Shown here: positions 1 to 10,568 of the stretch, piece after piece
Layout of the letters: each line of letters opens with the position of its first letter
Position numbering within the stretch: position 1 is the first letter of the stretch
Origin: Wocania_A spongiicola
Lineage (GTDB): Bacteria > Bacteroidota > Bacteroidia > Flavobacteriales > Flavobacteriaceae
Direction: 5' to 3'
DNA length: 64,000 bases
NCBI RefSeq assembly: GCF_023502325.1
Contig: NZ_JAMFLZ010000002.1
Location: 688,950 to 752,949, forward strand
The notes under the pieces: generated by a model
What the model saw: only the letters and a program-made list of their open reading frames with translations
What the model was told of the DNA's origin: nothing
The model's database searches: none
Position numbers and translations under genes: made by a program

Positions 1-3000
1 TAACGACAACTTCGGTGGTTACATCTTTACAACCGTTTAAATCTCGTATTGTAACTATATGTAATCCGAAAGTAACGTTCTCAAAAACGTTTGATGTTTG
101 AGGTTCTCCATCGTCTAAAATAAAGACATAATCACCAATACCACTTACATCTACTGTTATACTATTTGGATCTGCAAAATCAACTTTTGTAGTAAAATTA
201 ATAGTAGCATCTTCAGACTCTATTACGGTAAAATTTCTGGTATATTGGCAGTCTGACCCCACAACATGAGGTGTTGTAACAGTAACCCAGTAATCACCAA
301 TATCTCCAACATCGTCTAAAAGAATTTCTGTTGAGGTTTCACCTGTAGACCATAAATAGGTGTCGTTGAGATTCCCAGTGTCTGCACTGATAATTAAAGG
401 TAAATCGTTTATACAAAGTGGTACAAGGTCCTCAATAGGAACTATTGGTAAAGGGTTTATTCTAGTTGCAAATTGAGATATAGCAAAGCACCCTGTATTA
501 TTATTTTCAATACGAGCATAAATAATTTCGCCATCAAAAGCGGAGTGTAAATTTGGTAATGCATTACTTTCCGACTCTGCATTTGTAATATCATTATAAT
601 AGGTAACTGTATGTGTTGAAGTATTTTGAGAGCCTATTATGGTATTAGTGTTTACTGATAAATCAAATTCAAAAAAACCATCAAAATCATCATCGCAGCT
701 TATTAAATCTGGAGCTGTATTAGCTATTGGATTTGGGTTTATTTGTAAGCTGAATGATACAGTTATTGGACAATTAATAAGCGGATCATTTACTCTAACA
801 AAAATAGTGTGATTATTAGCTGTGTAATTATATGTATTTCCGATTGGATTCTGATTATTATCAGCATCATTTTGAGAGTTATGATATGATATAGTTACTA
901 AGCTAGGGTCATTAACAATTTGTGCATTTACTGTAGTTAAATCAAATGTATCAGTATCATTATCGCAAATTTCTATAGTATTTATATTGTTTGTTGGGGG
1001 AGGAGAAACAACAACTAGATCTAATGGAATAACGCTAAAACATCTTGTTAAGGTATTTGCGACTTTAATATATACCGTTCTTGTATTTGAGATATAATTT
1101 ATAGGATCTAAAATTTCATTACTATTATCTAAACCATCATTTTGATTAATATCTGTAAAATTTTCGAAATAATTGACTATAAGGTCATTTTGCAATCTAT
1201 CTAAAATTTCAAAATCTGCATTTTCTAAATTAAATGTTACAAACCCATCATAATCTGTATCACACTGCTCAAAAGGTGTGGCTTGTGTAATATCTGGAGA
1301 TGCAATAATATTAATACCTAGTTCTTCTACAACGTAACAAAATGAAGCACTGCTTTCAATTCTTACATAAAGTGTTTGTGGGTTAGAAATATTAGTATAT
1401 TGTATTGGTTGAGGGTTAATATTATCTTCAGCATTTTGTCTTGTTAAGTGAAAAGTAACATTAAGGTTGTCTGGCGATCCTTGAGATATTTCTGTAATTT
1501 TTTCATTTAAATCAAAAACATGAATTTGATCATTAGTAATATCGTCACAAATCAAATAAGGAGAGAAAGTATTATAAATTGGATCAGATGATACTTGTAA
1601 TGTAAAGGATGATGTAGCAAAACAGGTAGTATCAGTTATGTTTTCTACACGAACATAAACTGTTTGCGGTGTGGTTGTGTTTTGATAAATAGTATTTTTA
1701 TCAATAGGTGTTGTAAAACTAGCGTCTTCAAAATAATAAACTTCTTTTCCTGTCTGACCGTTTAAAATTTCGACATCTTTATCAACAAGCAAAAAATCTG
1801 CTGTAAAAGTTCCATCATCTTTACATATTTGAAAAGGAGTAATATTAGGTATTACTGGTAAGGTGTTTACTGTTACATCAAGTGTTACTATATTATAACA
1901 ACTAAGGCTATCATCATTTTCAACACGAATATAAACGGTTTGCGTATTAGCATTATAATTAGTTCTATTTGTTATTGGATTTACATTATTATCGGCATCA
2001 TCAAAAGATGTGAAAAAGTCTATATTAATACCAGTTGTACTAGTAACTGTTTCAGAAATTTTATCATCAAGGTTTATAATTGAAAACCCGTCTTGATCAT
2101 TATCACAAATTACAATAGGGCTTGGTGATGTTGCTGCTGGCGCAAGGTTTATTTGAATCTCAAACGGGTTTATGGTACTACAACCAGTATCTATATTTTC
2201 TATACGTGCATAAATAGTTTCTAGCATGCTTGTATTAGTATAGAATGGAGGTAATTGATTAGTATTATTTTGTGCATCAATATCAGTAGAGAAGTATCTC
2301 ACTTCAAAATTTGGATTGCCTCCAGTTACAGTATCATCTAGCGAAGCTAGATCAATACTTACAAAGCCATCATCATCAGTATCGCAATAAGGTAGAGGGT
2401 TAGCTGGATTAAATAATAACACAGGATTTACCAATAATGTTATTTCTGAAAAATCAGAACAACCACTAACAACATCATCTATTTTGATGTATACTGTAGT
2501 TGGGCTAGTAGCAGCAAATAATACTGTAGTATCAATAGGGTTTGTATCTGTGTCTCTATCCATTTCAGTTACATAAAAGGTAACCATAATGTTTGGTAAT
2601 TCATTAGCAATAAATAGGGCTACAGTATTTAAGTTAAACTCTAAAGTATCGTTTTCGTCATCATTAGTATCGCATAATGCAAAATCTCCAGTATCAGTAC
2701 CAGTTAAGAGTAAATTAGTATGAGGTTCAAGCGGAACTATAGAAGCGCAACCTGTATTGTTATCTTCAATCCTTATGTAAAGCCTAGTTGAACCAGGTTC
2801 TAATAACGCATTTTGATATTGGTAGTTTGTTTCATCTGCTACTGGATTAATACCACTTTGTGCATCTGGTAGAGTTTCATGAAATGTAATAGTTACCGTA
2901 GTAGGATCTAAACCCATTAGTACATCATTAATGACCTGTGTTAAATCGAAATCAGCACTTCCATCATGATCAGCATCACATGCATCTATATATTGTGTAT

Positions 3001-4618
3001 TTCTATCAACGATAGGACTTGTAGTAATGTCGATTGTTAAAGAAGATGTGTTTACACAACCAGTTTGTGTATCTATAACTCTTATATATACAACTTCAGT
3101 TGGTGTGTTTGTATTTACATATGGAATTGGAATTGGATTAGCACCATTATCTGCATCAACAGCGCTATAATGATAACTTACAGCCAAATTACTCTGTCCT
3201 CCTGTTATTTCGTTATCTTTTTGTGTTAAATCTATAACAGTATAGCCATCTGGCACGGTATCACTATCACAAATTTCTAAAGGTGCTGGGTCAGTTACAT
3301 TGGGTACAGGGTTTACTATTAAATTAAATGTAGTAAAACCATAGCAGCCAGAATCTAAATCTTGAATACGTACATAAATGGTTTGTTGTGGGGTTACGGT
3401 ATTAGAAAAATTACCTGAAATACTATTTACATTATTTCTTGCGTCAGCATCAGATAGATGATAAGAAAAGGAATAATTAGTGAAAGGGATATTGTTAATT
3501 ACTTCTGTGTTTTTGGAAGATAAGTCAAATACTTCTATACCATCTTCACTTATATCATCACATAAAAAATAATCAGAAATAGGAGCAATTGGTTCTTCGG
3601 TATTTAAAATAACTACAATTTCATCAGTTTCAACACAAGCATTACCATTTAAATCTACAGTAACTTCAACTCTATATGTACCATCTTGTGTTGCGCTTAT
3701 AGTTGAGAGTGTTGTTGCTAATGGATTATTATCTAAAAACCAAGCATAAGTAGCCTGAGGGTTTTGTATATCTGCATCTAGAGTAACTGAAGGAGCACAT
3801 GTAGAAACATCATCACCTAAATCTAAAATTCTAAAACTATTACCTTCAATAAACACAGCTGAATCGAACGTACCATCCGTTTGATCTGCTATAACCAATT
3901 TAATATGGTATTGTACATAAGGCGTTATTGTTGTTGAAGCTGTTAATACATTGGTTCTACCATTATAATTGGTGTCTCCAATGTTATAACCATCGAAATA
4001 TTGACTGTTTTGTGCAGGACAAACTCCAAAAATTTCATCGTGGATGGTATTGGTATTAACAGGTGTTGAGGTGCCAGGAACTAACGCAATATTTTGATAG
4101 GGTAGTGCACTACCGGTCTCTTTAATTAAAAACGCAAAACCATCAGAAAGTTGACAAGGATTAATTCCGAAGTACTCTTCAGATGCTAATAAATAATTAA
4201 ATTGAAGTTGGCTAGAAATAGATACAATATCAAATTCAATTGAGGTAGCATTTAGTGTATTTGAAACACCTAAAGCCGCTTCTAAATCTGGATCTGTTCC
4301 CCAAATTGTAGAGCCTTCACTTAATGTTGGTGTTGTAACACCATTACCACCAGATGTAGCGTTTCCAGTAGAAAGCATAATACCATTTTGAAAAGGAAAA
4401 TTTGATCCTGCTCTATTAAACTGTGCGTAACTAGAGAAGCCACTGGAACTACCATTTACAGACGATGTAATATTTGTAATTTCCACACAACTGTTTTGCA
4501 CTAAGTTGTTTTCTATAAGGGGCTGCAAGCCAATTGAATCATCTATAGAAATTTGTTGCGAAAACGCATAACTACCCCATAGCAAAAATATTCCCATTAA
4601 GAAGTTACCAAATTTCAT
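1..4618 (-). CDS. Giant secreted modular repeat protein, probable T9SS type B substrate (3' end beyond window)
   Basis: The frame is open from an ATG at 4618 to the window edge, giving about 1,539 visible codons without the C-terminus. Residues 1-20 are a signal peptide (Lys, hydrophobic core, cleavage before QQISIDD). Residues ~40-265 resemble the choice-of-anchor L domain of secreted Bacteroidota proteins, with landmarks such as LLASEEYFG and DGFAFLI. An Ig/PKD-like segment follows. Then come eleven tandem repeats of ~95 residues, each with an opening CD-x-DG block and a closing Y-x-N...Q-x-IYVRI...C block. The last visible part (RDLNGCKD) matches the segment just before the CHU_C sorting domain in the three neighbours, so roughly 90 residues are probably missing. 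It is likely exported by type IX secretion and cell-surface attached. It may be an adhesin; the function is inferred only from architecture. Confidence 0.85.
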   Translation of the reverse strand, partial: MKFGNFLMGIFLLWGSYAFSQQISIDDSIGLQPLIENNLVQNSCVEITNITSSVNGSSSGFSSYAQFNRAGSNFPFQNGIMLSTGNATSGGNGVTTPTLSEGSTIWGTDPDLEAALGVSNTLNATSIEFDIVSISSQLQFNYLLASEEYFGINPCQLSDGFAFLIKETGSALPYQNIALVPGTSTPVNTNTIHDEIFGVCPAQNSQYFDGYNIGDTNYNGRTNVLTASTTITPYVQYHIKLVIADQTDGTFDSAVFIEGNSFRILDLGDDVSTCAPSVTLDADIQNPQATYAWFLDNNPLATTLSTISATQDGTYRVEVTVDLNGNACVETDEIVVILNTEEPIAPISDYFLCDDISEDGIEVFDLSSKNTEVINNIPFTNYSFSYHLSDADARNNVNSISGNFSNTVTPQQTIYVRIQDLDSGCYGFTTFNLIVNPVPNVTDPAPLEICDSDTVPDGYTVIDLTQKDNEITGGQSNLAVSYHYSAVDADNGANPIPIPYVNTNTPTEVVYIRVIDTQTGCVNTSSLTIDITTSPIVDRNTQYIDACDADHDGSADFDLTQVINDVLMGLDPTTVTITFHETLPDAQSGINPVADETNYQYQNALLEPGSTRLYIRIEDNNTGCASIVPLEPHTNLLLTGTDTGDFALCDTNDDENDTLEFNLNTVALFIANELPNIMVTFYVTEMDRDTDTNPIDTTVLFAATSPTTVYIKIDDVVSGCSDFSEITLLVNPVLLFNPANPLPYCDTDDDGFVSIDLASLDDTVTGGNPNFEVRYFSTDIDAQNNTNQLPPFYTNTSMLETIYARIENIDTGCSTINPFEIQINLAPAATSPSPIVICDNDQDGFSIINLDDKISETVTSTTGINIDFFTSFDDADNNVNPITNRTNYNANTQTVYIRVENDDSLSCYNIVTLDVTVNTLPVIPNITPFQICKDDGTFTADFLLVDKDVEILNGQTGKEVYYFEDASFTTPIDKNTIYQNTTTPQTVYVRVENITDTTCFATSSFTLQVSSDPIYNTFSPYLICDDITNDQIHVFDLNEKITEISQGSPDNLNVTFHLTRQNAEDNINPQPIQYTNISNPQTLYVRIESSASFCYVVEELGINIIASPDITQATPFEQCDTDYDGFVTFNLENADFEILDRLQNDLIVNYFENFTDINQNDGLDNSNEILDPINYISNTRTVYIKVANTLTRCFSVIPLDLVVVSPPPTNNINTIEICDNDTDTFDLTTVNAQIVNDPSLVTISYHNSQNDADNNQNPIGNTYNYTANNHTIFVRVNDPLINCPITVSFSLQINPNPIANTAPDLISCDDDFDGFFEFDLSVNTNTIIGSQNTSTHTVTYYNDITNAESESNALPNLHSAFDGEIIYARIENNNTGCFAISQFATRINPLPIVPIEDLVPLCINDLPLIISADTGNLNDTYLWSTGETSTEILLDDVGDIGDYWVTVTTPHVVGSDCQYTRNFTVIESEDATINFTTKVDFADPNSITVDVSGIGDYVFILDDGEPQTSNVFENVTFGLHIVTIRDLNGCKDVTTEVVV
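480..3600 (-). repeat. Eleven tandem ~285-bp coding repeats
   Basis: The repeats lie inside the leftmost secreted protein. The Asp/Cys block that opens each repeat recurs near 3551, 3272, 2980, 2675, 2381, 2100, 1815, 1541, 1256, 963 and 696, a spacing of about 267-305 bases. Each unit has the pattern CD-D/N-x-DG...F-D/N-L...Y-x-N...Q-x-IYVRI...C, so two cysteines per unit are conserved. DNA identity between units is low by eye, which points to old duplications rather than recent expansion. Confidence 0.85.
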
Positions 4619-4754
4619 AGCAGTAGGTTTCTTTTTTTTTGTAAACTCAATTATTTATAAACTGAATTTATTTGTGAAAAATATACTTTTTTTAGATGAA
4701 ATGCAAAATTTATCCGATAAAATGCATTTTTAATTGGTTTTTATGATTTGTTTA

Positions 4755-6039
4755 TTAATATTTCAAAGCAAAATGATTTTTAAAAATTCTACCATCTTGT
4801 AATGTTATTGCAAACCAATAATCATCAGCAGGTAGTTTTTGTCCATTATATAAGCCATCCCATCCTTCTCCAAGAGGGTTTAATTGTTTTATTAGTTTTC
4901 CGAATCTATTAAAAATACGAATATTAGTATTAGGTTGAAACATACTAGAAACCCCTAATACTTGCCAAGTATCATGTGTACCATCATTATTGGGTGTAAA
5001 AAACTTAGGAAATCCAATAACAGAAACAGGGTTTTGGACAGTTCCACAATCATTTTTGGTATCTCTAACGGTTATGGTGTAAATACCAGGAAAAACATTT
5101 TCAAACACATTACTATCTTGATATGGAGCATATACAGTATTGTTTTCGTCGAGTAATCGGTATTGATAAATGCCTTCACCAGAGACAAAAACAGAAATGA
5201 TATTATTTTGAGTAGCATCAACGACTTCAATATTTTCAAAAGTGGCAATATTAGAAGCTTCAACGTTAATGGTTCTATCTTTAGAGCAACCATTAGCATT
5301 GGTAACCGTTACGGTATAAGTTCCAATTTGGTTAATATCTACCTCATATGTAGTTTCACCAGAAGTCCAATTATAGGTATAATTTGTTGGGCTATCATTA
5401 ATAACTGCTGCATTTAAAGGAACAGTAAGCGGAAAAGTATTGAGGCAGTAGTAAGTTAACGCTTCAGTTTGAATATTAGGTAATTGATTAACGGTTAAAA
5501 GTACTTCACTAATTCCGTAGCAATTGTTAGCATTTTCCACACGCGCAAAAATGGTTTGAGAATATGGGGTATTATTAGTAAATGTTGTTCCTATATTATT
5601 CACTTCAAGTAAAGCATCATCATAGGTTTCGTAATAAGAAATGGTTAAACCAGCAGGTAGCCCTAAAACAATATCGTTGTCGGCATCACTTAAATTAAAA
5701 TTAAAGAAACCATCTTCAATTCCATCGTCATCACAAGCAATAAGTTCGGTATCACCAGAATCCGTAACACTAACATCAAGGGTTAGCTCTGAGGAAGAGG
5801 AACAATTTGTACGATTATCGATAACCTCGACATAAATAGTTTGAGGGTTAACAGTGTTGGTAAATGAGTTCCCGTTAACTTCAATAGTTCTAGCAGCATC
5901 GGTATAAAACTTAGTAGATAAATTGGCAACACCATTAGTTAAAACCGCATTAGCTTGGTTAAGATTAAAAAGCGTTAGCCCATCAATGGTACCATCTTCA
6001 TCACATTGTAATATGGTTTCGTTAAAGGCTTCGGGGTTT
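4755..6039 (-). repeat. 1.28-kb near-identical repeat, copy 1
   Basis: Direct repeat of 10569-11853 at a constant offset of 5,814 bases. I counted about nine mismatches by eye over 1,285 bases. It covers the 3' half of its gene and ends exactly at the stop codon; the flanks are unrelated. It encodes two CD-DG repeats, the Ig-like segment and the CHU_C sorting domain. Confidence 0.95.
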
Positions 6040-7202
6040 AAGTGTACAACTAAATTTAAAGTAGTTATACTTTTACAATCTGGGTTTAATGCATCTTCAA
6101 TTCTAACAAAAACTTGCTGATTAAATGGAGTTGTATTGTAATAAGAGTTAGGCAATGAATTTATTCTCATTTCTGCATCTGACGAAGTAGTATGGTAAGT
6201 AATATTAATATCTGCTGGGTTTTGACCATTTAAAATTTCAGCATTTCTAGAAGATAAATCAAAAGTTACTTGACCATTAGTGTTATTTCCATCAACAGAA
6301 TCATCACAAAGCTCGTAGTCTGCAGGTTGAGCAAAATTTGGACCTAAATTAACATTCAATTGAAAATTAGTCAACTCAAAGCAACCTGTCGTATTATTTG
6401 TAATTCTGGCATGGATAGTTTGAGGGTTACTAATGTTTGTGTAAGGACTAGTTAATTCATTTATTCCAATATTTGCGTCACTTGCATTTTCATGATAAGT
6501 TATAGTAATATCACTTTGTGTACCAGCAATTAAACTTGTATTGTCTATGAGGTTAAAAGTTGTAAATCCATCATTAAAAGGAGCAGCTACATCACAACTT
6601 TCTAAATTTAATGGAGTGCCATTTACATTTGATTGATCTGAAGGCGGATCAGAAAATTGAGCAGTACCTGTCCATTGTAAGCTAAAAGGACTATTACCGA
6701 TTGGCCTATCTATTACTATAAAGTAAGTTTCTCCAGCAAGCACATCTAACCATCTCACAAAACTATCTCCATCTGCTCCAGGTCCTTCAGCTATATCAGT
6801 TGAAGAGCTGTTCATTCCTGTTAAATTATTTCCTTGATTAGCAGCTTGGGGGTTAGTTGTTGAACAACGAATAGCTTGTCCTATGTTATTACAGGTTGCA
6901 TTTGGCCCAAACACAAAAAAATCATAATCTTCCGTTATAGCAGTACTATTGGGAGTTAATGTAAAACCTAATGTTCCACTAGTTACTAGAGTAACTTTTA
7001 ACCAAACACTATTGTTTTCTTGACTCGAGCATGTATTTGATCCGTTTAATTCTTGAGTACCTACACCACTTACGTTTAGGTTTACATTTGAGTTTCCGCA
7101 AATAATTACAGCATCTATACAATCAGTAGGTTGTTGGCCAGCTACAATATTATAGCATGATAATAAAACAAATAAAACAGATATTTTTGGGGCTAATTTC
7201 AA
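4755..7202 (-). CDS. T9SS type B sorting domain protein, EDYDFFVFGP-type N-terminal domain
   Basis: 815 residues with a signal peptide (1-22, before QQPTDC). Residues ~26-185 form an N-terminal domain containing SVWLKVT and EDYDFFVFGP, a CUB/jelly-roll-like module often seen in flavobacterial secreted proteins. Four copies of the ~95-residue CD-DG repeat start near residues 200, 297, 395 and 487. An Ig-like segment (YYCLNTFPLTV) follows. Residues ~735-815 match the gliding-motility-associated CHU_C C-terminal domain (FPKFFTPNNDG, WDGLYNGQ, ending FALKY), which directs type IX secretion. Residues 388-815 are almost identical to 475-902 of the protein encoded at 10569-13277. The start lies 4 bases past the upstream gene's stop, so the two are co-transcribed. 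Function is probably surface adhesion, by inference. Confidence 0.85.
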   Translation of the reverse strand: MKLAPKISVLFVLLSCYNIVAGQQPTDCIDAVIICGNSNVNLNVSGVGTQELNGSNTCSSQENNSVWLKVTLVTSGTLGFTLTPNSTAITEDYDFFVFGPNATCNNIGQAIRCSTTNPQAANQGNNLTGMNSSSTDIAEGPGADGDSFVRWLDVLAGETYFIVIDRPIGNSPFSLQWTGTAQFSDPPSDQSNVNGTPLNLESCDVAAPFNDGFTTFNLIDNTSLIAGTQSDITITYHENASDANIGINELTSPYTNISNPQTIHARITNNTTGCFELTNFQLNVNLGPNFAQPADYELCDDSVDGNNTNGQVTFDLSSRNAEILNGQNPADINITYHTTSSDAEMRINSLPNSYYNTTPFNQQVFVRIEDALNPDCKSITTLNLVVHLNPEAFNETILQCDEDGTIDGLTLFNLNQANAVLTNGVANLSTKFYTDAARTIEVNGNSFTNTVNPQTIYVEVIDNRTNCSSSSELTLDVSVTDSGDTELIACDDDGIEDGFFNFNLSDADNDIVLGLPAGLTISYYETYDDALLEVNNIGTTFTNNTPYSQTIFARVENANNCYGISEVLLTVNQLPNIQTEALTYYCLNTFPLTVPLNAAVINDSPTNYTYNWTSGETTYEVDINQIGTYTVTVTNANGCSKDRTINVEASNIATFENIEVVDATQNNIISVFVSGEGIYQYRLLDENNTVYAPYQDSNVFENVFPGIYTITVRDTKNDCGTVQNPVSVIGFPKFFTPNNDGTHDTWQVLGVSSMFQPNTNIRIFNRFGKLIKQLNPLGEGWDGLYNGQKLPADDYWFAITLQDGRIFKNHFALKY

Positions 7203-7206
7203 ACGT

Positions 7207-10200
7207 TTAGTATTTTAAAGTAAAATGGTTTTTAAAAATTCTTCCATCTCCTAAAGTAGCTATAAACCAATAATCATCAGTTGGTAATTTTTTTCCATTA
7301 ATCAAACCATCCCAACCTTTTTCAGAGGGTTTCAATTGTTTTAAAAGATTGCCATAACGATCAAAAATAAGGACTTTAGAATTTGGTTGTAACGCGGCAG
7401 TGACACCGTATATATGCCAAGTATCATTAACGCCATCGTTATTGGGGGTGAAAAATTTGGGAAAGCCAATTACTGAGATTTGATTATCAATTATCCCGCA
7501 GTTGTTTTTTGTATCCCTTACATTTACTGAATAAATTCCGGGAAATACATTTTGAAAATGATTGCTTTCTTGGTATGAGGTAGTATTACCGTTGTCTTCA
7601 TTAACTAGTTGGTATTCGTAAATACCTTCTCCAGAAACTAGAACAGTAATAATGTTGTTTTTTGAAGCATCAACAACTTCAATGTTTTCAATGGTTGCTG
7701 TGTTTGAAGGCTCAATTACAATTTTTCTTTGTTTATCACAACCATCACTGTTAGTAACGATAACGGTGTATACTCCAACTTCATTAATTTCTATTTCATA
7801 GGTGTTATCGCCAGTTGACCAATTATAACTATAATCTGTTGGGGTACCTTCTTTAATACCAGCATTTACTGTAATTGTTTCTGGAAATTTATTTAAGCAA
7901 TAGTAAACGGTTTCTTCTATTTCTAAATTTGGTAATTTATTAATTATTAAAGACACTTCGCTTATACCATAACAATCGTTACCATTTTCAACACGAGCAT
8001 AAATAATTTGGTTATAAGGTGTTGTATTTCTGTAGGTTCTCAAAATTGTATTCTCTTCTAGAAGCGCATCATTAAAGGTTTCATAAAATGAAACATCAAG
8101 TCCTACAGGTAATCCATTTAAGATATTGCCTTGTATTTTATTTAAATTAAAATTATATATTCCATCTTCAATGTTGTCATCGTCACAAACAATAAATTCT
8201 ACATCATTTGAGTCTGTTAAACCCACTTGCAGTGTTAATTCTGACACATTAAAACACCCTGATATTTCGTCTATAACTTGAGCATATACTATTTGAGGAT
8301 TAGTAGAATTATAAAATATATTATCTTGAATTTCATTCAAACTTCCTTGAGCATCAGATAAAGATGAGAAAAACTTTATTGAACGATTAGGAGCACCTCC
8401 CGTTAAAGATAAAAATGATTCATTTAAGTTAAATACGCTTAAACCATCTGGGGTATCGTCTTCACATTGTACTAAAGTGGCATTAAATGCATCAGGCATT
8501 GTAACGTTAAAAGTAAATGAACCAGTATCAAAGCATCTAGTGTCTTGCTTGTTTTCTACGCGCACAAAAATCTCTTCACTATAAGGTGTTTGATTGTAAT
8601 AAAGGTTTGGTAGCGGATTTGCTCCAGATATTGCATCTGCTTCACTAGAATAATAAGATACAATAAAGTCTGAAACGTTTTGGTTTCCTAAAACAGAAAC
8701 GTTAGAATTAAATAATTGTAAATCTATAGTAACTTGACCATTCATATTATCTCCGTCATCATCATTATCGCATACATATAAATCTTTTAATGTATTTTGA
8801 ATTTGAGCATTAAATACTTCTATAAAAAATGAAGTAGTGTCATAACAATCAGTGAAATCATTATTTTCTATTCTTACAAAAATTTCTTGAGGACTTTCAG
8901 TATTTTCAAAAAGGCCCAATATTTCATTTGTATTATTATCAGCATTAAATTGAGACCTGTGGTAAGTTACACTAAACTGTGTTGGGTCTTGCCCTCCATA
9001 AACATCATTAGTTTGTAAACTAAAATCGAAAGAAGCAATACCATTTTTTTTACTGCAAGCGGTTAAGTTATTTGGGGTATTAGCAATTGGTGTTTGATAA
9101 TATGTTATATGTGCTTGCCCTTTTACTGGACAATAACCATTATTCATATCCATAATAACTTCATAATGACCTGGTTGAGAAACAACCAAATCGTAATCAG
9201 ACTCTGGAAGCAGATTTCCATCAAGGGTCCAAGTATAAGTAGCTCCTGGTACATCATCAGCAGTTAAAGTATAGGTTTCGCCACTACATAGGGATAAATA
9301 AAGTGTGCTTAAATCATTTTTTATTATATCAAAATGAGTTCTAAAGAATGTTTGTATAAATGTAGGAGTTGCGATACCAGAAATTTTAGGAGAAAGATTT
9401 ACCGCATTATCTTGATAATTACATCCAGGACCAAATTCATTTGGGTTATTTATAACACCAAGAAAAGTCGTGCCTGTCCCATAAATACTACTTGAAGCTC
9501 TATAAATTTTGCCATTTGTTGCAAGTTGAAGCCCATTTCTATATAACTGCTTATCGTTTTCGACTACATATTGAGGAGCTACTACTTTTGGAGGTAATAC
9601 AAGTGGTGATGAAGGATTTGATGCTAATATTGTTGCGGATGATAAGTCAAATTGTAATAATGATGATAAGTGATTTGAAGGATTATTATTATTATCTTCA
9701 TTTTGTGAAACATAATCATTAAACATACTTACGTATAGAATTTGGCTGTTTGATGAAAACTCTAATCCATGAGCTGAAAATGAAGAACCAGGAGCATTAT
9801 AATCCAATTTTTTTTCATTTGAAATAATACCAGAATCTGCATCAAAATCATAAAGAAAAACTCCTTGAGCCCTACTTGAACAAGCAAGTTTAGTTCCGTC
9901 AGGGGAAAATTTTAAATAGCCAAAATTAGGGTCGAAGTCTAAAAGCGTACTATAATTCATTGGAAATGTTGAAAATGTAGAACTTACCCCTAGGTTGTTT
10001 ACTTCAAAAGTATAAAGCGTTCCATATGAAAATGCCGTAACCCAAATAGATTTATCTGCACAATTTTTTGCTACTGCTGTTATCATTTGAGTTCCAAATG
10101 GTAAAAGATTTATATCCTGATTTATAACAGCACCTAAGCCATTGTCTCTAGTCATATCTACAATGGCATAATCTAACCCATTTGATAAACTTGTAGTAAA

Positions 10201-10545
10201 AATGTAATAAATGTTTGCATCATCTGGTTTTGGAACTATTAATGCTGGTTGCGTATTTGAAGTCTCTCCAGACAAAAACCAACCTCCACTCATTCTAAAA
10301 TGATTCCTATTCCAAACGGTGTGTCCATCTGTATAGAATAATAAACGACCAGAGCTATCAGAAATGGATGTAGAACCTTCTCTTGTATCAAGCTTTCCAT
10401 TTTTTAAAACAGTTGCAGAGTTCGTAATTAAGTTAAAATGCATTCCAGCTCTTTCTCCAAAATACCAAATTGAAGCTTCCTCTCTTTGGGCAAACAAAGA
10501 GCTTGTAACTATAAAAAGGAGTAATATTTGAAGCAACTTTTTCAC
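7207..10545 (-). CDS. T9SS type B sorting domain protein with N-terminal beta-propeller
   Basis: 1,112 residues. The signal peptide is ~1-19 (MKKLLQILLLFIVTSSLFA). Residues ~20-400 look like a beta-propeller, with blade motifs such as SISDSSGRLLFYTDG, FSPDGTKLA and LQLATNGKIYRA. A PKD-like segment follows (~410-480), then four CD-DG repeats starting near 490, 585, 685 and 780. An Ig-like segment precedes the CHU_C sorting domain (~1030-1112, FPKFFTPNNDGVNDTW). The propeller is homologous to that of the next upstream gene. The C-terminal third is only a diverged paralogue of the two flanking genes, even though those two are nearly identical to each other there. It lies 23 bases after the upstream stop and 4 bases before the downstream start. 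Secreted; substrate unknown. Confidence 0.85.
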   Translation of the reverse strand: MKKLLQILLLFIVTSSLFAQREEASIWYFGERAGMHFNLITNSATVLKNGKLDTREGSTSISDSSGRLLFYTDGHTVWNRNHFRMSGGWFLSGETSNTQPALIVPKPDDANIYYIFTTSLSNGLDYAIVDMTRDNGLGAVINQDINLLPFGTQMITAVAKNCADKSIWVTAFSYGTLYTFEVNNLGVSSTFSTFPMNYSTLLDFDPNFGYLKFSPDGTKLACSSRAQGVFLYDFDADSGIISNEKKLDYNAPGSSFSAHGLEFSSNSQILYVSMFNDYVSQNEDNNNNPSNHLSSLLQFDLSSATILASNPSSPLVLPPKVVAPQYVVENDKQLYRNGLQLATNGKIYRASSSIYGTGTTFLGVINNPNEFGPGCNYQDNAVNLSPKISGIATPTFIQTFFRTHFDIIKNDLSTLYLSLCSGETYTLTADDVPGATYTWTLDGNLLPESDYDLVVSQPGHYEVIMDMNNGYCPVKGQAHITYYQTPIANTPNNLTACSKKNGIASFDFSLQTNDVYGGQDPTQFSVTYHRSQFNADNNTNEILGLFENTESPQEIFVRIENNDFTDCYDTTSFFIEVFNAQIQNTLKDLYVCDNDDDGDNMNGQVTIDLQLFNSNVSVLGNQNVSDFIVSYYSSEADAISGANPLPNLYYNQTPYSEEIFVRVENKQDTRCFDTGSFTFNVTMPDAFNATLVQCEDDTPDGLSVFNLNESFLSLTGGAPNRSIKFFSSLSDAQGSLNEIQDNIFYNSTNPQIVYAQVIDEISGCFNVSELTLQVGLTDSNDVEFIVCDDDNIEDGIYNFNLNKIQGNILNGLPVGLDVSFYETFNDALLEENTILRTYRNTTPYNQIIYARVENGNDCYGISEVSLIINKLPNLEIEETVYYCLNKFPETITVNAGIKEGTPTDYSYNWSTGDNTYEIEINEVGVYTVIVTNSDGCDKQRKIVIEPSNTATIENIEVVDASKNNIITVLVSGEGIYEYQLVNEDNGNTTSYQESNHFQNVFPGIYSVNVRDTKNNCGIIDNQISVIGFPKFFTPNNDGVNDTWHIYGVTAALQPNSKVLIFDRYGNLLKQLKPSEKGWDGLINGKKLPTDDYWFIATLGDGRIFKNHFTLKY

Positions 10546-10568
10546 TATACAATAACTTAGTTTATAGT

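Noticed and set aside
480..3600. Regularly spaced repeats, CRISPR-like at first sight
   Set aside because: The spacing is ~285 bases, the units are not identical and lie in one long open frame: they are protein repeats.
4619..4754. Promoter for the leftmost secreted-protein gene
   Set aside because: Only weak TAnnTTTG-like strings (for example TATATTTT) with no convincing -33 partner; I could not decide whether the gene is read from the upstream operon.
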